The notes beneath the pieces were generated by a model. The model searched no databases. It was not told the DNA's origin and worked only from the letters and a program-made list of their open reading frames with translations. From the NCBI GenBank assembly GCA_945876565.1, contig CAMCOS010000007.1:39894-103893 (forward strand): a stretch of DNA of 64,000 bases, written 5' to 3'. Position 1 is the stretch's first letter. Each line of letters begins with the position of its first letter. Origin of the DNA: Lautropia mirabilis (GTDB taxonomy: Bacteria > Pseudomonadota > Gammaproteobacteria > Burkholderiales > Burkholderiaceae_B). Below, piece by piece: positions 19,002 to 28,592 of the stretch. Position numbers and translations under genes: made by a program.

Positions 19002-19895
19002 ATGTCCACTGCCTGGCTGGTACTGCCTGATTTTTTGCTGATCCTGCTGGGTTGGGTGTTGTATCACCGGTTTGGCTTTAACCGCGAGTTCTTCACCGGC
19101 CTGGAAAAGCTGGTTTATTACGTACTGTTTCCCACGCTGTTGTTCCAATCGGTTCTTAAAACGCCCTTGTCGGCGCAAACGACCGGCGACCTGTTGCTGG
19201 TCGCTTTCATCTTGGTCGTGGTTGGCTTTGTGCTAGTTCGCATAGGCGGGCGGTTGCTCAAGACGCCTGACATGGCACTGGCCTGCGCCACACAATGTGG
19301 TTTTCGGTTCAACACCTACCTGGGGTTGGCGCTGGCACCGAGCCTGGGCGGCGCGAGCGGGCAGACCGTCATGGCACTCATGGTGGGCTTAACGGTTCCG
19401 ATGGCCAACATTGCGGCCGTCTATCCGTTGGCCCGGCATCAGGGTGGCAACGTCTTTGGCGCCTTGATGCGCAACCCATTGCTCATTTCCACCTTACTGG
19501 GCTTGGTTGCCAATCTGGCGGGCTTTCAATTGCCGCTCTCGCTAGACATCATGGCAGACCGCTTGGGGCTGGCCGCGGTGGCTCTGGGTATCTTGTGCAT
19601 TGGACCAAGCCTGAACTGGCAAGGCAGCCAGGGACAGGGGCGATTTGTGGCGTGGGTCGTTGCCACCAAGATTCTGGTGTTGCCGGTGACTGCCTGGCTC
19701 TGCGCACGCTGGCTTGGCCTGGATGACATCACTACTGCCATGCTCGTGCTGTTTGGCTCATTGCCTTGTGCCCCAGCGGCTTACGTACTGGCAGTGCGCA
19801 TGGGTGGCGATGGCCGCCTGGTTAGCCTAATTATTTCGGTCAGCACCCTGGCAACTGCCGTCACCATTGCGCTCTGGATGAGTCTGCTAACCTGA
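19002..19895 (+). CDS. AEC family transporter (auxin efflux carrier fold)
   Basis: Inner-membrane secondary carrier, 297 residues, hydrophobic nearly throughout with about 10 helices arranged as two repeats of five. Seen: the N-terminal LPDFLLILLGWVLYHRF, the helix-4 region with CATQCGFRFNTYLG (conserved Arg-x-Asn-x-Tyr motif of the family), and LPCAPAAYVLAVRMGGD in the second half. Known AEC members export organic acids, malate or malonate; the substrate here is unknown. It is divergent from xerD, and a dyad symmetric sequence lies in the shared upstream space. tsaE follows after 33 bases that include a small hairpin. Confidence 0.85.
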   Translation: MSTAWLVLPDFLLILLGWVLYHRFGFNREFFTGLEKLVYYVLFPTLLFQSVLKTPLSAQTTGDLLLVAFILVVVGFVLVRIGGRLLKTPDMALACATQCGFRFNTYLGLALAPSLGGASGQTVMALMVGLTVPMANIAAVYPLARHQGGNVFGALMRNPLLISTLLGLVANLAGFQLPLSLDIMADRLGLAAVALGILCIGPSLNWQGSQGQGRFVAWVVATKILVLPVTAWLCARWLGLDDITTAMLVLFGSLPCAPAAYVLAVRMGGDGRLVSLIISVSTLATAVTIALWMSLLT

Positions 19896-19897
19896 TG

Positions 19898-19920
19898 ACT
19901 CGCTTATATTTTTTGCGAGT
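19898..19920 (+). terminator. short AT-loop hairpin after the AEC transporter gene
   Basis: ACTCGC (19898-19903) pairs with GCGAGT (19915-19920) around the 11-base loop TTATATTTTTT. It begins 2 bases after the transporter stop and ends 8 bases before the tsaE ATG. The stem is short and no T-run follows, so it is a weak terminator at best, or it may influence tsaE translation. Confidence 0.3.
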
Positions 19921-19928
19921 GTTGCGCA

Positions 19929-20441
19929 ATGTCCACAGCTGAATTGACCCTGGAACTGCCCGATGAGCAAGCCACCGAAGCCCTCGGCGCTCACTTGGGA
20001 CAAGTCATTCTTGAAACAAAAAAATCATTTGAAATCAGTGGCTTAAATAATGAACCGGGGTTCAGCATTTACCTGCAAGGAGACCTTGGCGCGGGTAAAA
20101 CCGCCCTGACTCGAGCCCTGCTCAGGGCGGCTGGGGTCAGCGGACGAATCAAAAGTCCAAGCTACGCTTTACTTGAGTCTTACAAAGTTTCGAGCTTATA
20201 CTTTTATCATCTTGATTTTTATAGGTTTAGTGATTCAAGTGAATGGCAAGATGCGGGCTTTAGAGATTTATTCCGTCCGGGCTCACTGGTTTTGATTGAA
20301 TGGCCAGAAAAGGCCGATGGCCAATTGCCTATACCTGACCTACTGATCCATCTATCCTATTCGGGCGATGCTCGCACTGCCCGAATCAAGGCTGAAACAC
20401 AGCGAGGTGCATCATGGTTGACGACTTTAAGCAAACGTTAA
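19929..20441 (+). CDS. tsaE: tRNA threonylcarbamoyladenosine biosynthesis ATPase TsaE
   Basis: P-loop ATPase that works with TsaB and TsaD to make t6A37 in ANN-decoding tRNAs. The 170 residues are typical. Seen: Walker A GDLGAGKT (residues 51-58), the SPSYALLESY segment, HLDFYRF (the family HxDxYR) and LVLIEWPEK. The middle third is unusually AT-rich for this window (around 20170-20260), a local composition shift without a frame break. Its end overlaps the amidase gene by 28 bases, the conserved tsaE-amidase-mutL-miaA order of many proteobacteria. Confidence 0.96.
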   Translation: MSTAELTLELPDEQATEALGAHLGQVILETKKSFEISGLNNEPGFSIYLQGDLGAGKTALTRALLRAAGVSGRIKSPSYALLESYKVSSLYFYHLDFYRFSDSSEWQDAGFRDLFRPGSLVLIEWPEKADGQLPIPDLLIHLSYSGDARTARIKAETQRGASWLTTLSKR

Positions 20442-21775
20442 TGCCCGATGGGCAACGCAAACCCATCAGCCGCAGACAACTGCTCGCCACCGCAGGTGCA
20501 TTGATTTGCCTGCCCGTCATTCCTCGGTTAGCCATGGCGTCCACGGTTCTAGCTGTACGCACTTGGCCGGCAGCAGATTACACCCGCGTCACGCTTGAAC
20601 TCGACAGCGAGCTGAAAGCCGAACACTTCACACTCGAGAACCCTCACCGCATGGTGGTGGATATCGATGGCCTGCGCATGAGCGATGCCCTGCAAAAGCT
20701 CGTTGCCAACGTCAAGCCTGACGATCCGTACATCCAAAGTCTGCGGGTGGGTCAGAACAAACCGAACGTCGTGCGCATCGTCATAGACCTAAAACAGGCA
20801 ATCGCGCCTCAGGTGTTCACGCTAAAGCCGATTGGCGATTATCAATATCGCCTTGTGCTTGATTTATACCCATTGGTGGCTCGGGATCCGCTAATCGCAT
20901 TGCTTAAGCAGCAGCCTGCGTTAAGTGGCGATGATCCTTTGGCTCGCATTCTAGAGGAGATCGGTCAAGGCAATTCGGCCGGTGCACCCAGCCCAGTGCT
21001 ACCACCGGCCATTGCAGCGCCTACCCAGCCTAAGCCTCAGGCACCCGCCATCGCGCAAAGAAACGGTCGCCAACGCATGCTGACCATCGCGATTGATGCT
21101 GGTCATGGCGGCGAGGATCCCGGCGCGATTGGTAAAGGCGGTACCTTTGAGAAAAATGTGGTTCTGGCCATTGCCAAGCGCCTGAAAGCCAAGATCGATG
21201 CCACTCCTGGCATGCGTGGCTATCTGACGCGTGATGGAGACTACTTCGTTCCGCTACGCGTGCGCGTAGAAAAAGCCAGGCGCGTGAAGGCCGACCTATT
21301 CGTGTCAATTCACGCTGATGCGTTTGTTCGCCCGACGGCTGGCGGCAGCTCCGTTTACGTGTTGTCCGAGCGCGGGGCCTCAAGCAGCTCAGCGAGCTGG
21401 CTCGCAAAAAAAGAAAATGCTGCCGATCTGATTGGCGGAGTGAATCTTGGGTCCCAAGATCAACAAGTTGCCAAGCTGTTGCTTGATCTTTCAACAACGG
21501 CCCAAATCAAGGACTCCAAGCAATTCGCAAGCTCATTGCTAGATGAACTGCGGGATGTTTATCGTCTGCACAAACCACAGGTTGAACAAGCAGGTTTTGC
21601 TGTGCTCAGGGCGCCAGATATTCCTTCAGTGCTGGTCGAAACCGCATTTATCAGCAACCCCAAAGAAGAACAGTTGTTGCGCAACGCGCAATATCAAGAA
21701 AAGTTTGCCACCGCACTGCATCGCGGTGTGATCCAGTTCTTTCGCAGCAACCCGCATTTGGCCGAAGTCAGCTAG
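20414..21775 (+). CDS. amiC: N-acetylmuramoyl-L-alanine amidase, AmiC type with AMIN domain
   Basis: Periplasmic zinc amidase that splits septal peptidoglycan during daughter-cell separation, 453 residues. Seen: a twin-arginine signal (SRRQLLATAGALICL, residues 19-33) with a likely cut after AMA near residue 42; an AMIN domain around residues 45-145; a proline-rich linker; and a C-terminal Amidase_3 domain with zinc ligands in DAGHGGEDPG, GTFEKNVVLA and SIHADAF, plus the catalytic glutamate in LVETAFISNP. Between the ligands lies an insert (SSSSASWLAKKENAADL) that in homologues forms the autoinhibitory helix released by an LytM activator. The Tat signal matches E. coli AmiC. A 12-bp hairpin follows before mutL. 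Confidence 0.94.
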   Translation: MVDDFKQTLMPDGQRKPISRRQLLATAGALICLPVIPRLAMASTVLAVRTWPAADYTRVTLELDSELKAEHFTLENPHRMVVDIDGLRMSDALQKLVANVKPDDPYIQSLRVGQNKPNVVRIVIDLKQAIAPQVFTLKPIGDYQYRLVLDLYPLVARDPLIALLKQQPALSGDDPLARILEEIGQGNSAGAPSPVLPPAIAAPTQPKPQAPAIAQRNGRQRMLTIAIDAGHGGEDPGAIGKGGTFEKNVVLAIAKRLKAKIDATPGMRGYLTRDGDYFVPLRVRVEKARRVKADLFVSIHADAFVRPTAGGSSVYVLSERGASSSSASWLAKKENAADLIGGVNLGSQDQQVAKLLLDLSTTAQIKDSKQFASSLLDELRDVYRLHKPQVEQAGFAVLRAPDIPSVLVETAFISNPKEEQLLRNAQYQEKFATALHRGVIQFFRSNPHLAEVS

Positions 21776-21804
21776 CAACTAACTAGCGGCATCCTAGCAT
21801 CTAC

Positions 21805-21833
21805 AATAGACCTCTGGATTTCAGAGGTCTATT
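21805..21833 (+). promoter_or_regulatory. 12-bp hairpin covering the mutL ribosome-binding site
   Basis: AATAGACCTCTG (21805-21816) and CAGAGGTCTATT (21822-21833) are perfect inverted repeats around the loop GATTT. The right arm contains AGAGGT, the only good ribosome-binding sequence for the mutL ATG at 21837. In RNA this stem would hide the site. There is no T-run, so it is not a standard terminator. As DNA the same dyad could be an operator. Confidence 0.65.
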
Positions 21834-21836
21834 GCT

Positions 21837-23693
21837 ATGACTGTCACCCCCCGCTCGATTGCTGCCCTGCCGGATCGCCTCATCAGCCAGATCGCTGCAG
21901 GCGAGGTCATTGAGCGACCAGCATCGGTCCTGAAGGAAATCGTCGAGAATGCCGTGGACGCCTACGCTGATGTCATCGAGGTTCGGCTTGAGGCCGGCGG
22001 CATTCGACGCATTGCCGTCAACGATAACGGCCACGGCATTGAGCCGAACGAACTGCCACTGGCACTCAAACGTCACGCCACCAGCAAAATCCGGACCTTG
22101 CAGGACCTCGAGTCGGTCGCCTCGATGGGGTTCCGGGGTGAAGCCCTGGCATCGATTGCATCGGTGGCACGTTTAACACTCATCTCTCGCACTGCCACGG
22201 CTGAGCATGCTTGGCAAATCGACGGTCACGACGCAATCGTGCAACCAGCCGCCGGTGGACCAGGCACGACCGTGGACGTACGCGGTCTGTTTGACGACGT
22301 TCCGGCGCGACGCAAGTTCCTGAAAGCCGAAGCCACCGAGTTTGGCCACTGTATGGACGTCATGACGCGGATTGCACTGGCTCATCCAGAGGTGGCGTTT
22401 CGCGTCTTTCATAATGACAAGGCTGTGCGCCAATGGCCAATTGCATCACTGGCCAAACGAGTGTTGGATGTACTGGGTAATGAGTTTTCTGATGCAGCCA
22501 TCCCCGTTGACGCCATCGGTGGCCCGGCTCAAATCCGTGGATTTGTCAGCCGACCCACTGCAGCACGCACACGTGCGGATCGACAGTTTCTGTTTGTCAA
22601 TGGCAGAAACGTGCGGGATCGCACGGTTTCACATGGGATCAAAGCAGCCTATGCTGATGTGCTGCATGGCGATCGCCAGGCAGCCTATGTGCTCTTTATC
22701 GACATTGATCCGCAGTCAGTCGATGTAAATGTGCATCCGGCCAAGCATGAGGTCCGATTTCGTGACAGTGGTGCCATCCACCGTCTGGTGCAACAAGTCA
22801 TCACAGAAGCCTTAGCAAAGAATGCGCACGCAACGCCAAACACCCCCGCACCTGGCAGTGCCACAAGCGCACCAACAGGACCGGAAAGCGATGCTGCAAG
22901 CCATGACAATTGGCGATCACCCTCCACGTCATCTCGCCCAGCATGGCAGTCACGATTGTCGCTAAACGAACCTCGTGCCGGTAACCTGCCCGCGAGCAAC
23001 CCGGGCTGGAGTGCCGCATGGCAGGCGGCGCACACACCGATGGCGCCAGCGGCCTCAGCGGCTTTGCCAAACGCAGCCATGGATGCCAGCGATTTGGCAC
23101 CAGACCCTGTGTGGCCCTTAGGTCGTGCATTGGCTCAAGTCCATGGCATCTACATTTTGTCTCAGACACAAGACGGCCTGATTCTGGTCGACATGCATGC
23201 GGCGCATGAGCGTGTGGTCTATGAGCAGTTAAAGACCGCCCTGAACGCCCACAGCATTGCTACGCAAGGGCTACTGGTGCCATTGGTCACACCGGCCACC
23301 GAGACTGAGGTGGCACTGGCACAAGAGCACGAGCAAGCGTTGACGGACATGGGGTTTGAGATCCATGCTGGCGGGCCGCAATCACTTGTCATTCGCCGGG
23401 TTCCAGCCTTGCTTGCCCGTGGCGATATCGAATCACTCACCCTCGGGATTTTGCGCGACATTGAAACGGTCGGCGTCAGTGCACTTCTAACCGAGCAACG
23501 CAATCAGTTGCTTGCAACCATGGCCTGCCACGGTGCCGTGCGCGCCAACCGACAACTGACCATTGCCGAGATGAACGCATTGCTGCGGCAAATGGAACAG
23601 ACAGAGCGTGCTGATCAATGCAACCATGGACGTCCGACCTGGATAGCATGGCATCTGGCAGACTTGGATCGACTGTTTCTGCGCGGCCAATGA
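21837..23693 (+). CDS. mutL: DNA mismatch repair protein MutL
   Basis: GHKL ATPase that couples MutS recognition to strand incision, 618 residues. Seen: [20 protein letters not shown] and the ENAVDA helix (residues about 19-46), NDNGHGIE, the ATP-lid segment TSKI and [10 protein letters not shown], and [14 protein letters not shown] in the transducer domain. A Pro/Ala/Ser-rich linker precedes the C-terminal dimer domain. That domain carries [12 protein letters not shown], matching the metal-nuclease motif DQHA(X)2E(X)4E except Met for Gln, plus ACHGAVRA and CNHGRP. It therefore looks like an endonuclease-type MutL, unlike E. coli. The start is set by AGAGGT 8 bases upstream; miaA overlaps by 4 bases. 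Confidence 0.96.
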   Translation: MTVTPRSIAALPDRLISQIAAGEVIERPASVLKEIVENAVDAYADVIEVRLEAGGIRRIAVNDNGHGIEPNELPLALKRHATSKIRTLQDLESVASMGFRGEALASIASVARLTLISRTATAEHAWQIDGHDAIVQPAAGGPGTTVDVRGLFDDVPARRKFLKAEATEFGHCMDVMTRIALAHPEVAFRVFHNDKAVRQWPIASLAKRVLDVLGNEFSDAAIPVDAIGGPAQIRGFVSRPTAARTRADRQFLFVNGRNVRDRTVSHGIKAAYADVLHGDRQAAYVLFIDIDPQSVDVNVHPAKHEVRFRDSGAIHRLVQQVITEALAKNAHATPNTPAPGSATSAPTGPESDAASHDNWRSPSTSSRPAWQSRLSLNEPRAGNLPASNPGWSAAWQAAHTPMAPAASAALPNAAMDASDLAPDPVWPLGRALAQVHGIYILSQTQDGLILVDMHAAHERVVYEQLKTALNAHSIATQGLLVPLVTPATETEVALAQEHEQALTDMGFEIHAGGPQSLVIRRVPALLARGDIESLTLGILRDIETVGVSALLTEQRNQLLATMACHGAVRANRQLTIAEMNALLRQMEQTERADQCNHGRPTWIAWHLADLDRLFLRGQ

Positions 23694-24631
23694 GTAAGTC
23701 TGACCCACCGCTCATTTGCCTGGCTGGACCGACGGCATCCGGTAAAAGTGCCATCAGCCAGGTGCTTGCTCGTCACCTGCCCATCGAAATCATCAATGTT
23801 GATTCAGCCACGATTTATCGAGGCATGGACATCGGCACAGCCAAGCCATCGGCCGCCGAACGCCAGGCGGTGCCACACCATTTGCTGGATATTCTGGATC
23901 CAAGCCAGGCCTATTGCGCTGCCCAGTTTCGTGAGGACGCACTCCATTGTGTAGCCAAGATTCAAGCGCGCGGCAAACTACCCTTGCTGGTGGGCGGCAC
24001 CATGCTGTACTTCAAGGTCTTGCGAGACGGCATCGACGATTTGCCCAGTGCTGACCCGCAAATACGGGCTGATATCAACAGCCAAGCCAACGCAATGGGG
24101 TGGCCAGCGCTGCATGCTGAACTGGCCAAAGTTGACCCAGTGACCGCCAAACGACTAGCGCCCAACGACAGCCAGCGAATCGGTCGTGCGCTTGAAATCT
24201 ATCGAACCAGTGGCAACACCATGTCTAGCCTGATTGGCCACAAGGCACTGAATCCTGTACGCACATTACTAATCAGCTTAGAGCCAGATGATCGCCAAAC
24301 CTTGCACGCAAGAATTCAAACCAGGTTTGACCAAATGCTGGCCGACGGACTGGTTGAGGAGGTCCGGCAATTACATGACCGCAACGATCTGAGCCCAATG
24401 CTACCATCCATGCGATGCGTGGGCTACCGACAGATCTGGGACTATCTCGATGGCAAATGCAGCTTGGCGCAAGCACATGAGCAAGGCATTGCCGCTACCC
24501 GACAGCTGGCAAAACGGCAACTGACGTGGCTGCGCAGTATGTCTGACCGCCTTGTGGTGAATTGCCTGACCACCGATGCAGACCAGCGAGTGCTAGTTCA
24601 CATTAAACAGCACTTACCTGACGCTGGTTAA
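23690..24631 (+). CDS. miaA: tRNA dimethylallyltransferase MiaA
   Basis: Transfers a dimethylallyl group to A37 of tRNAs reading UNN codons. The 313 residues from ATG 23690 match the family; this ATG overlaps the mutL stop (ATGA), and a longer frame would only add mutL antiphase sequence. Seen: P-loop [12 protein letters not shown] near residue 10, [56 protein letters not shown], and the C-terminal [12 protein letters not shown]. It converges with purM across 7 bases. Confidence 0.97.
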   Translation: MSKSDPPLICLAGPTASGKSAISQVLARHLPIEIINVDSATIYRGMDIGTAKPSAAERQAVPHHLLDILDPSQAYCAAQFREDALHCVAKIQARGKLPLLVGGTMLYFKVLRDGIDDLPSADPQIRADINSQANAMGWPALHAELAKVDPVTAKRLAPNDSQRIGRALEIYRTSGNTMSSLIGHKALNPVRTLLISLEPDDRQTLHARIQTRFDQMLADGLVEEVRQLHDRNDLSPMLPSMRCVGYRQIWDYLDGKCSLAQAHEQGIAATRQLAKRQLTWLRSMSDRLVVNCLTTDADQRVLVHIKQHLPDAG

Positions 24632-24638
24632 TCCTTTA

Positions 24639-25688
24639 TCAGCCCACCACGGTCTGACTGGCATGCACATCACATGCCTGGATTTGGCCCAAGGTGTAAA
24701 CGGTTTCACCTTCGTGTGTAAGCATGCTGGCAATCGCGCTGGCTTGGTCGGCTGCCACGACCAGCACCATACCGACACCGCAATTAAACACCCGGTACAT
24801 TTCCTGAGGCTCTATGTCACCTTCGCGCTGTAGCCAATCAAACAAGGCTGGCAGGCGCCAAGCACTAGCATCAATTTGCGCTTGCAAGCCCGGCTGCAAA
24901 ATACGAGGCACATTGTCCAAGAGGCCACCACCCGTGATGTGGGCTAGCCCCTTGATTGAGCCACCAAAGTTGGCCAAAGCCGCCAGCACAGGCTTGACAT
25001 AAATGCGCGTGGGCGCCATCACCACATCACCCAATGCTCGGCCTTCGAATACCTGGTCAGGTCCAGCGTTGGTGAGGGCCAGCACCTTGCGCAAAAGCGA
25101 ATAGCCATTCGAATGCGCCCCGCTTGAGGCCAAACCGAGCACAACATCACCGGCCGCAATGGTTTTGCCGTCAATGATGGCAGACTTCTCGACCGCGCCA
25201 ACCGCAAAGCCAGCCAAGTCATATTCACCATCGGGGTACATGCCAGGCATCTCAGCGGTTTCGCCGCCAATCAGGGCACAACCTGCCTGCTCACAGCCCA
25301 GCGCAATGCCACCCACGACACTGGCTGCCACATCCACCGAGAGCTTGCCGCAGGCGAAATAATCCAGAAAAAATAAGGGTTCAGCCCCCTGCACCAGAAT
25401 GTCATTCACACTCATGGCCACCAAGTCCACCCCGACCGTGTCGTGCCGCTGCCATTCAAATGCCAGTCGCAACTTCGTACCCACACCATCCGTGCCTGAC
25501 ACCAGTACGGGTTCACGGTAGCGCTTGGGCACTTCAAACAAGGCACCAAAACCACCAATACCTGCCATCACCCCCTCACGCAGGGTTCGGGCAGCCAGCG
25601 GCTTGATGCGATCAACCAGGGCTTCGCCAGCATCAATGTCAACGCCAGCATCGCGATAAGTCAGGGGGGTCTTGTTTGCGTGTTTCAT
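24639..25688 (-). CDS. purM: phosphoribosylformylglycinamidine cyclo-ligase
   Basis: AIR synthetase of purine biosynthesis, 349 residues from ATG 25688; an upstream ATG at 25751 adds 21 residues absent from the family and lies close to the divergent hda gene. Seen: [20 protein letters not shown] at the N-terminus, [23 protein letters not shown] (the ATP/substrate loop), [54 protein letters not shown] and [13 protein letters not shown]. All match functional enzymes. It stands alone on the minus strand between two plus-strand operons. Confidence 0.97.
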   Translation of the reverse strand: MKHANKTPLTYRDAGVDIDAGEALVDRIKPLAARTLREGVMAGIGGFGALFEVPKRYREPVLVSGTDGVGTKLRLAFEWQRHDTVGVDLVAMSVNDILVQGAEPLFFLDYFACGKLSVDVAASVVGGIALGCEQAGCALIGGETAEMPGMYPDGEYDLAGFAVGAVEKSAIIDGKTIAAGDVVLGLASSGAHSNGYSLLRKVLALTNAGPDQVFEGRALGDVVMAPTRIYVKPVLAALANFGGSIKGLAHITGGGLLDNVPRILQPGLQAQIDASAWRLPALFDWLQREGDIEPQEMYRVFNCGVGMVLVVAADQASAIASMLTHEGETVYTLGQIQACDVHASQTVVG

Positions 25689-25807
25689 AAGTGCCCAAAA
25701 AGTATCTAAGTTCAGTCGTAAAAAACGCACAGTCATGCGTTTGCGGCGCAATATGTGACAATGATGCCGTTACAACTCCATAAACCGCTATTCTACGACT
25801 TGAGCGC

Positions 25808-26503
25808 ATGGCGCAGCAGCTGATTCTCGATATCCTGCCCTCGGCCGAGCCCACATTTGAGAACATGGTGCCTGGCGCAAATGCCGCAGCCATTACCGCC
25901 GCGCGGAGTCTTGCGCCCGGAAATGCTCTCTACATCTGGGGTTCACACGGCAGCGGGCGCAGTCACTTACTCAAAGCCTGTGCAAGCCATCACCGCGGCG
26001 TCTATGTCCATGGGCCCAGTGACACGGGAACGGTTCTATCGGGCCTACTCCAAGCTCAATGCCTGCCGCCCTGTGTAGCCATCGACGACGTTCACAATCT
26101 CGATGAGCAGTCGCTGCACGCCCTGTTTGGCTTGTACAATCAATGGCGTGAGCTTGCGACAGACAAAGACAGTTTTAGTTTAATCTTGGCGGGTGATCGC
26201 GCACCACTGCAAATGTCTTGCCGCGAGGATGTGCGCACCCGACTGGGCTGGGGTGCGGTTTACCGACTTGAACCGTTATCTGACGATGACAAGTTTGCAG
26301 CGTTGTCGGTCTATGCCCTGCAAAGAGGCATGCCCCTGTCTGAAGATGTTCTTGGGTGGCTGCTAACACACGGTTCGCGTGATATACGAGCCTTGTTTGC
26401 TGTGCTTGATGCACTGGATCGGTACGCCTTGGCCAACCATCGGGCACTGACCTTGCCCTTGTTAAAAACCATGATGGCTCAACCACCATCCGTAACAAAA
26501 TGA
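25808..26503 (+). CDS. hda: DnaA regulatory inactivator Hda
   Basis: AAA+ DnaA paralogue that, with the sliding clamp, drives hydrolysis of DnaA-ATP after initiation. The 231 residues are normal. Seen: QLILDIL at residues 4-10, a clamp-binding type pentapeptide at the expected N-terminal place; Walker A-like GSHGSGRSHLL; CVAIDDVHNL (Walker B); the FGLYNQWRE helix; and a sensor region DVRTRLGWG with the arginine finger. No C-terminal DnaA box-binding helix-turn-helix is present, which separates it from DnaA. It is first in a tight set with the phosphatase, pcnB and folK genes, each overlapping the next. Confidence 0.9.
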   Translation: MAQQLILDILPSAEPTFENMVPGANAAAITAARSLAPGNALYIWGSHGSGRSHLLKACASHHRGVYVHGPSDTGTVLSGLLQAQCLPPCVAIDDVHNLDEQSLHALFGLYNQWRELATDKDSFSLILAGDRAPLQMSCREDVRTRLGWGAVYRLEPLSDDDKFAALSVYALQRGMPLSEDVLGWLLTHGSRDIRALFAVLDALDRYALANHRALTLPLLKTMMAQPPSVTK

Positions 26504-27198
26504 AACCGAAACGCTTGGCGCTATTCGATTTAGATCACACCCTACTGCCGCTTGACAGCGATTATCAATGGGCTGACTTTCTGGCCCGCACCGGGCGTGC
26601 AGGCGACCCTGATGTCGCCCGAGCCCGCAATGAAGATCTGATGCATCGTTATAACCAGGGTAAGCTCACGGCCGAGGAAGCAGCCGAGTTCATGCTGGGC
26701 TTGCTGGCTGCGCACGACCCGCACGATCTGGCCCACTGGCATGAACAATTCATGCAAGAGGTCATTCGACCAAGCATGCGGCCTGAGGCACTTGATCTGG
26801 TACGTGGGCACATGGGATCAGGTGATCTATGCGCAGTCGTGACTGCCACCAACAGTTTTGTGACTGCACCGATTACACGGGCATTTGGCATACCCCACCT
26901 GGTCGCCACCGACCCACAATACGTCTGCGGACGCTACACCGGCAAGATAGTTGGCACGCCGAGCTTCAAAGAAGGCAAGGTGGTTCGAGTCAATGACTGG
27001 CTTGGCAGCATGGGCTTGACGCTGGATGCGTTTGAACAGAGCCATTTCTACAGTGACTCGATTAACGATTTGCCTTTGCTTGAAGCCGTCACCCATCCGG
27101 TTGTGACCAACCCGAGCCCATCGCTGCATGACGTTGCCCGTGAACGCCAGTGGCCCGTGCTTCAGCTATTCGAAAAAAACCTGGATCAAAAGTCCTGA
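26500..27198 (+). CDS. HAD-IB family phosphatase (SerB/CicA-like)
   Basis: Haloacid dehalogenase-type hydrolase, 232 residues, subfamily IB. Seen: motif I FDLDHTLLP (nucleophile Asp plus acid Asp), a helical cap between residues about 30 and 90, motif II VVTATNSF, a lysine in SFKEGKVVRV (motif III) and motif IV YSDSINDLPLLE. The signature is like phosphoserine phosphatase, but in many betaproteobacteria a protein of this kind sits between hda and pcnB with no proven substrate. It overlaps hda by 4 bases and pcnB by 1 base (TGATG). The function beyond small-molecule phosphatase is unknown. Confidence 0.87.
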   Translation: MKPKRLALFDLDHTLLPLDSDYQWADFLARTGRAGDPDVARARNEDLMHRYNQGKLTAEEAAEFMLGLLAAHDPHDLAHWHEQFMQEVIRPSMRPEALDLVRGHMGSGDLCAVVTATNSFVTAPITRAFGIPHLVATDPQYVCGRYTGKIVGTPSFKEGKVVRVNDWLGSMGLTLDAFEQSHFYSDSINDLPLLEAVTHPVVTNPSPSLHDVARERQWPVLQLFEKNLDQKS

Positions 27199-28592
27199 TG
27201 ATCACACAACGAATCAAAGGCTTGGTCAAGCGCTTGGTCAGTGGCGAGGCGGCGACACCCAAACGCATCGGCCGCTCAGACCATCAGATCGACCGACAGC
27301 ACGTTTCCAGAAATGCCATCAAGGTTTGCGAAGTGCTGCAACAGCACGGCTACCAAGCCTACATTGTCGGTGGCGCCGTGCGTGACCTGATCATTGGCTT
27401 AGAGCCCAAGGACTTTGATGTCGCCACCAACGCCACACCCGAGCAAATTGAGCCGTTGTTTCGCCGTGCGCGCATTATCGGTCGTCGTTTCAGGCTGGTG
27501 CATGTGGTGTTTGGTCGGGAAATCATCGAGACCTCGACGTTTCGTGCGCCATCCAGTGGCGAGCAACTCACAGACGACCATGGCCGCATCTTGCGTGACA
27601 ATGTGTTTGGCACGCACGAGCAAGACGCCGAGCGACGCGACTTCACAATCAACGCGCTCTACTACGATCCAGTCACCGAAGAAGTCATCGACCTGCATCG
27701 TGGCGTACAAGACTTAAAGCGTCGCGTCGTGCGCATGATCGGCGAGCCGGCTATCCGCTATCGCGAAGACCCGGTACGAATGTTGAGAGCGGTGCGATTT
27801 GCAGTCAAGCTCAAAGGCAAAATTGACGCTGCCACTGAAGCGCCCATTGCCAAGCATGCTGATTTGATCAACAACGTTCCCGCCGCACGGCTGTTTGATG
27901 AAATATTAAAGCTTCTAACCTGTGGTGACGCGATGCTGTGCGTCAAACAACTGCAGGCTCACGGCTTGCACGGTGGTCTGCTGCCGCTACTGGACATCAT
28001 TTTGCAAGACCCTGAAGGCTATGCGTTCATCAAGCTTGCGCTTGAGCGCACCGATGCGCGAATCCGAAGCGGTAAAACCGTCAGCCCGAGCTTTCTGTTT
28101 GCTGCTCTGCTATGGCCCCAAGTCCGACTGCACTGGCAACGATTGCATGGCGCAGGCGAACACGTCGCCTCGGCGCTGATCGCAGCGGCGGACCAGGTTC
28201 TAAACGCACAGACTGAATCACTGGCCATCAATCGACGTTATGCCTCGGACATGCGCGAGATCTGGTTCATGCAACCAAGGCTTGAGCGTCGCGTGCCACG
28301 CTTGATTCACCGCATGTTTGAGCAGCCAAAGTTCAGGGCAGCCGTTGAATTCCTGCAGTTGCGCGCCGCCTGCGCTGAGTACGACAGCGTGGTGGCTCAG
28401 TGGTGGATGGATCTAGCTGATGCTTCCGAGAGTGCGCGCGCGCTGATGCTGCAAGAGCTTGCAGTCGAGCCCAAAGTGCCTTCAGACAACGGACGCCGCC
28501 GCAGACGGCGCAAACCCACCAACAGTACGTCTGGCAACACCGCCAACAACACCGCCAACAACGCCGCCAGCAACAGTGCCACTGAGCCATGA
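27198..28592 (+). CDS. pcnB: poly(A) polymerase I
   Basis: Adds 3' poly(A) tails to RNA to promote decay. 464 residues from ATG 27198, whose A is the last base of the previous stop. Seen: nucleotidyltransferase signature VGGAVRDLIIGLEPKDFDVATNATP with metal ligands about Asp72 and Asp74, RRFRLVHVVFGREIIE, RRDFTINALYY, and the RNA-binding helices with YREDPVRMLRAVRFAVKL. The RRFRLVHV segment favours PcnB over a CCA-adding enzyme. The C-terminus is a basic GRRRRRRKP patch followed by an Asn/Thr/Ala-rich repetitive tail (NTANNTANNAAS) encoded by short DNA repeats; such tails vary among homologues. folK overlaps by 4 bases. Confidence 0.93.
   Translation: MITQRIKGLVKRLVSGEAATPKRIGRSDHQIDRQHVSRNAIKVCEVLQQHGYQAYIVGGAVRDLIIGLEPKDFDVATNATPEQIEPLFRRARIIGRRFRLVHVVFGREIIETSTFRAPSSGEQLTDDHGRILRDNVFGTHEQDAERRDFTINALYYDPVTEEVIDLHRGVQDLKRRVVRMIGEPAIRYREDPVRMLRAVRFAVKLKGKIDAATEAPIAKHADLINNVPAARLFDEILKLLTCGDAMLCVKQLQAHGLHGGLLPLLDIILQDPEGYAFIKLALERTDARIRSGKTVSPSFLFAALLWPQVRLHWQRLHGAGEHVASALIAAADQVLNAQTESLAINRRYASDMREIWFMQPRLERRVPRLIHRMFEQPKFRAAVEFLQLRAACAEYDSVVAQWWMDLADASESARALMLQELAVEPKVPSDNGRRRRRRKPTNSTSGNTANNTANNAASNSATEP

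Noticed and set aside
18891..19178. N-terminal extension of xerD
   Set aside because: It would overlap the divergent transporter gene and has no match to the XerD N-terminal domain.
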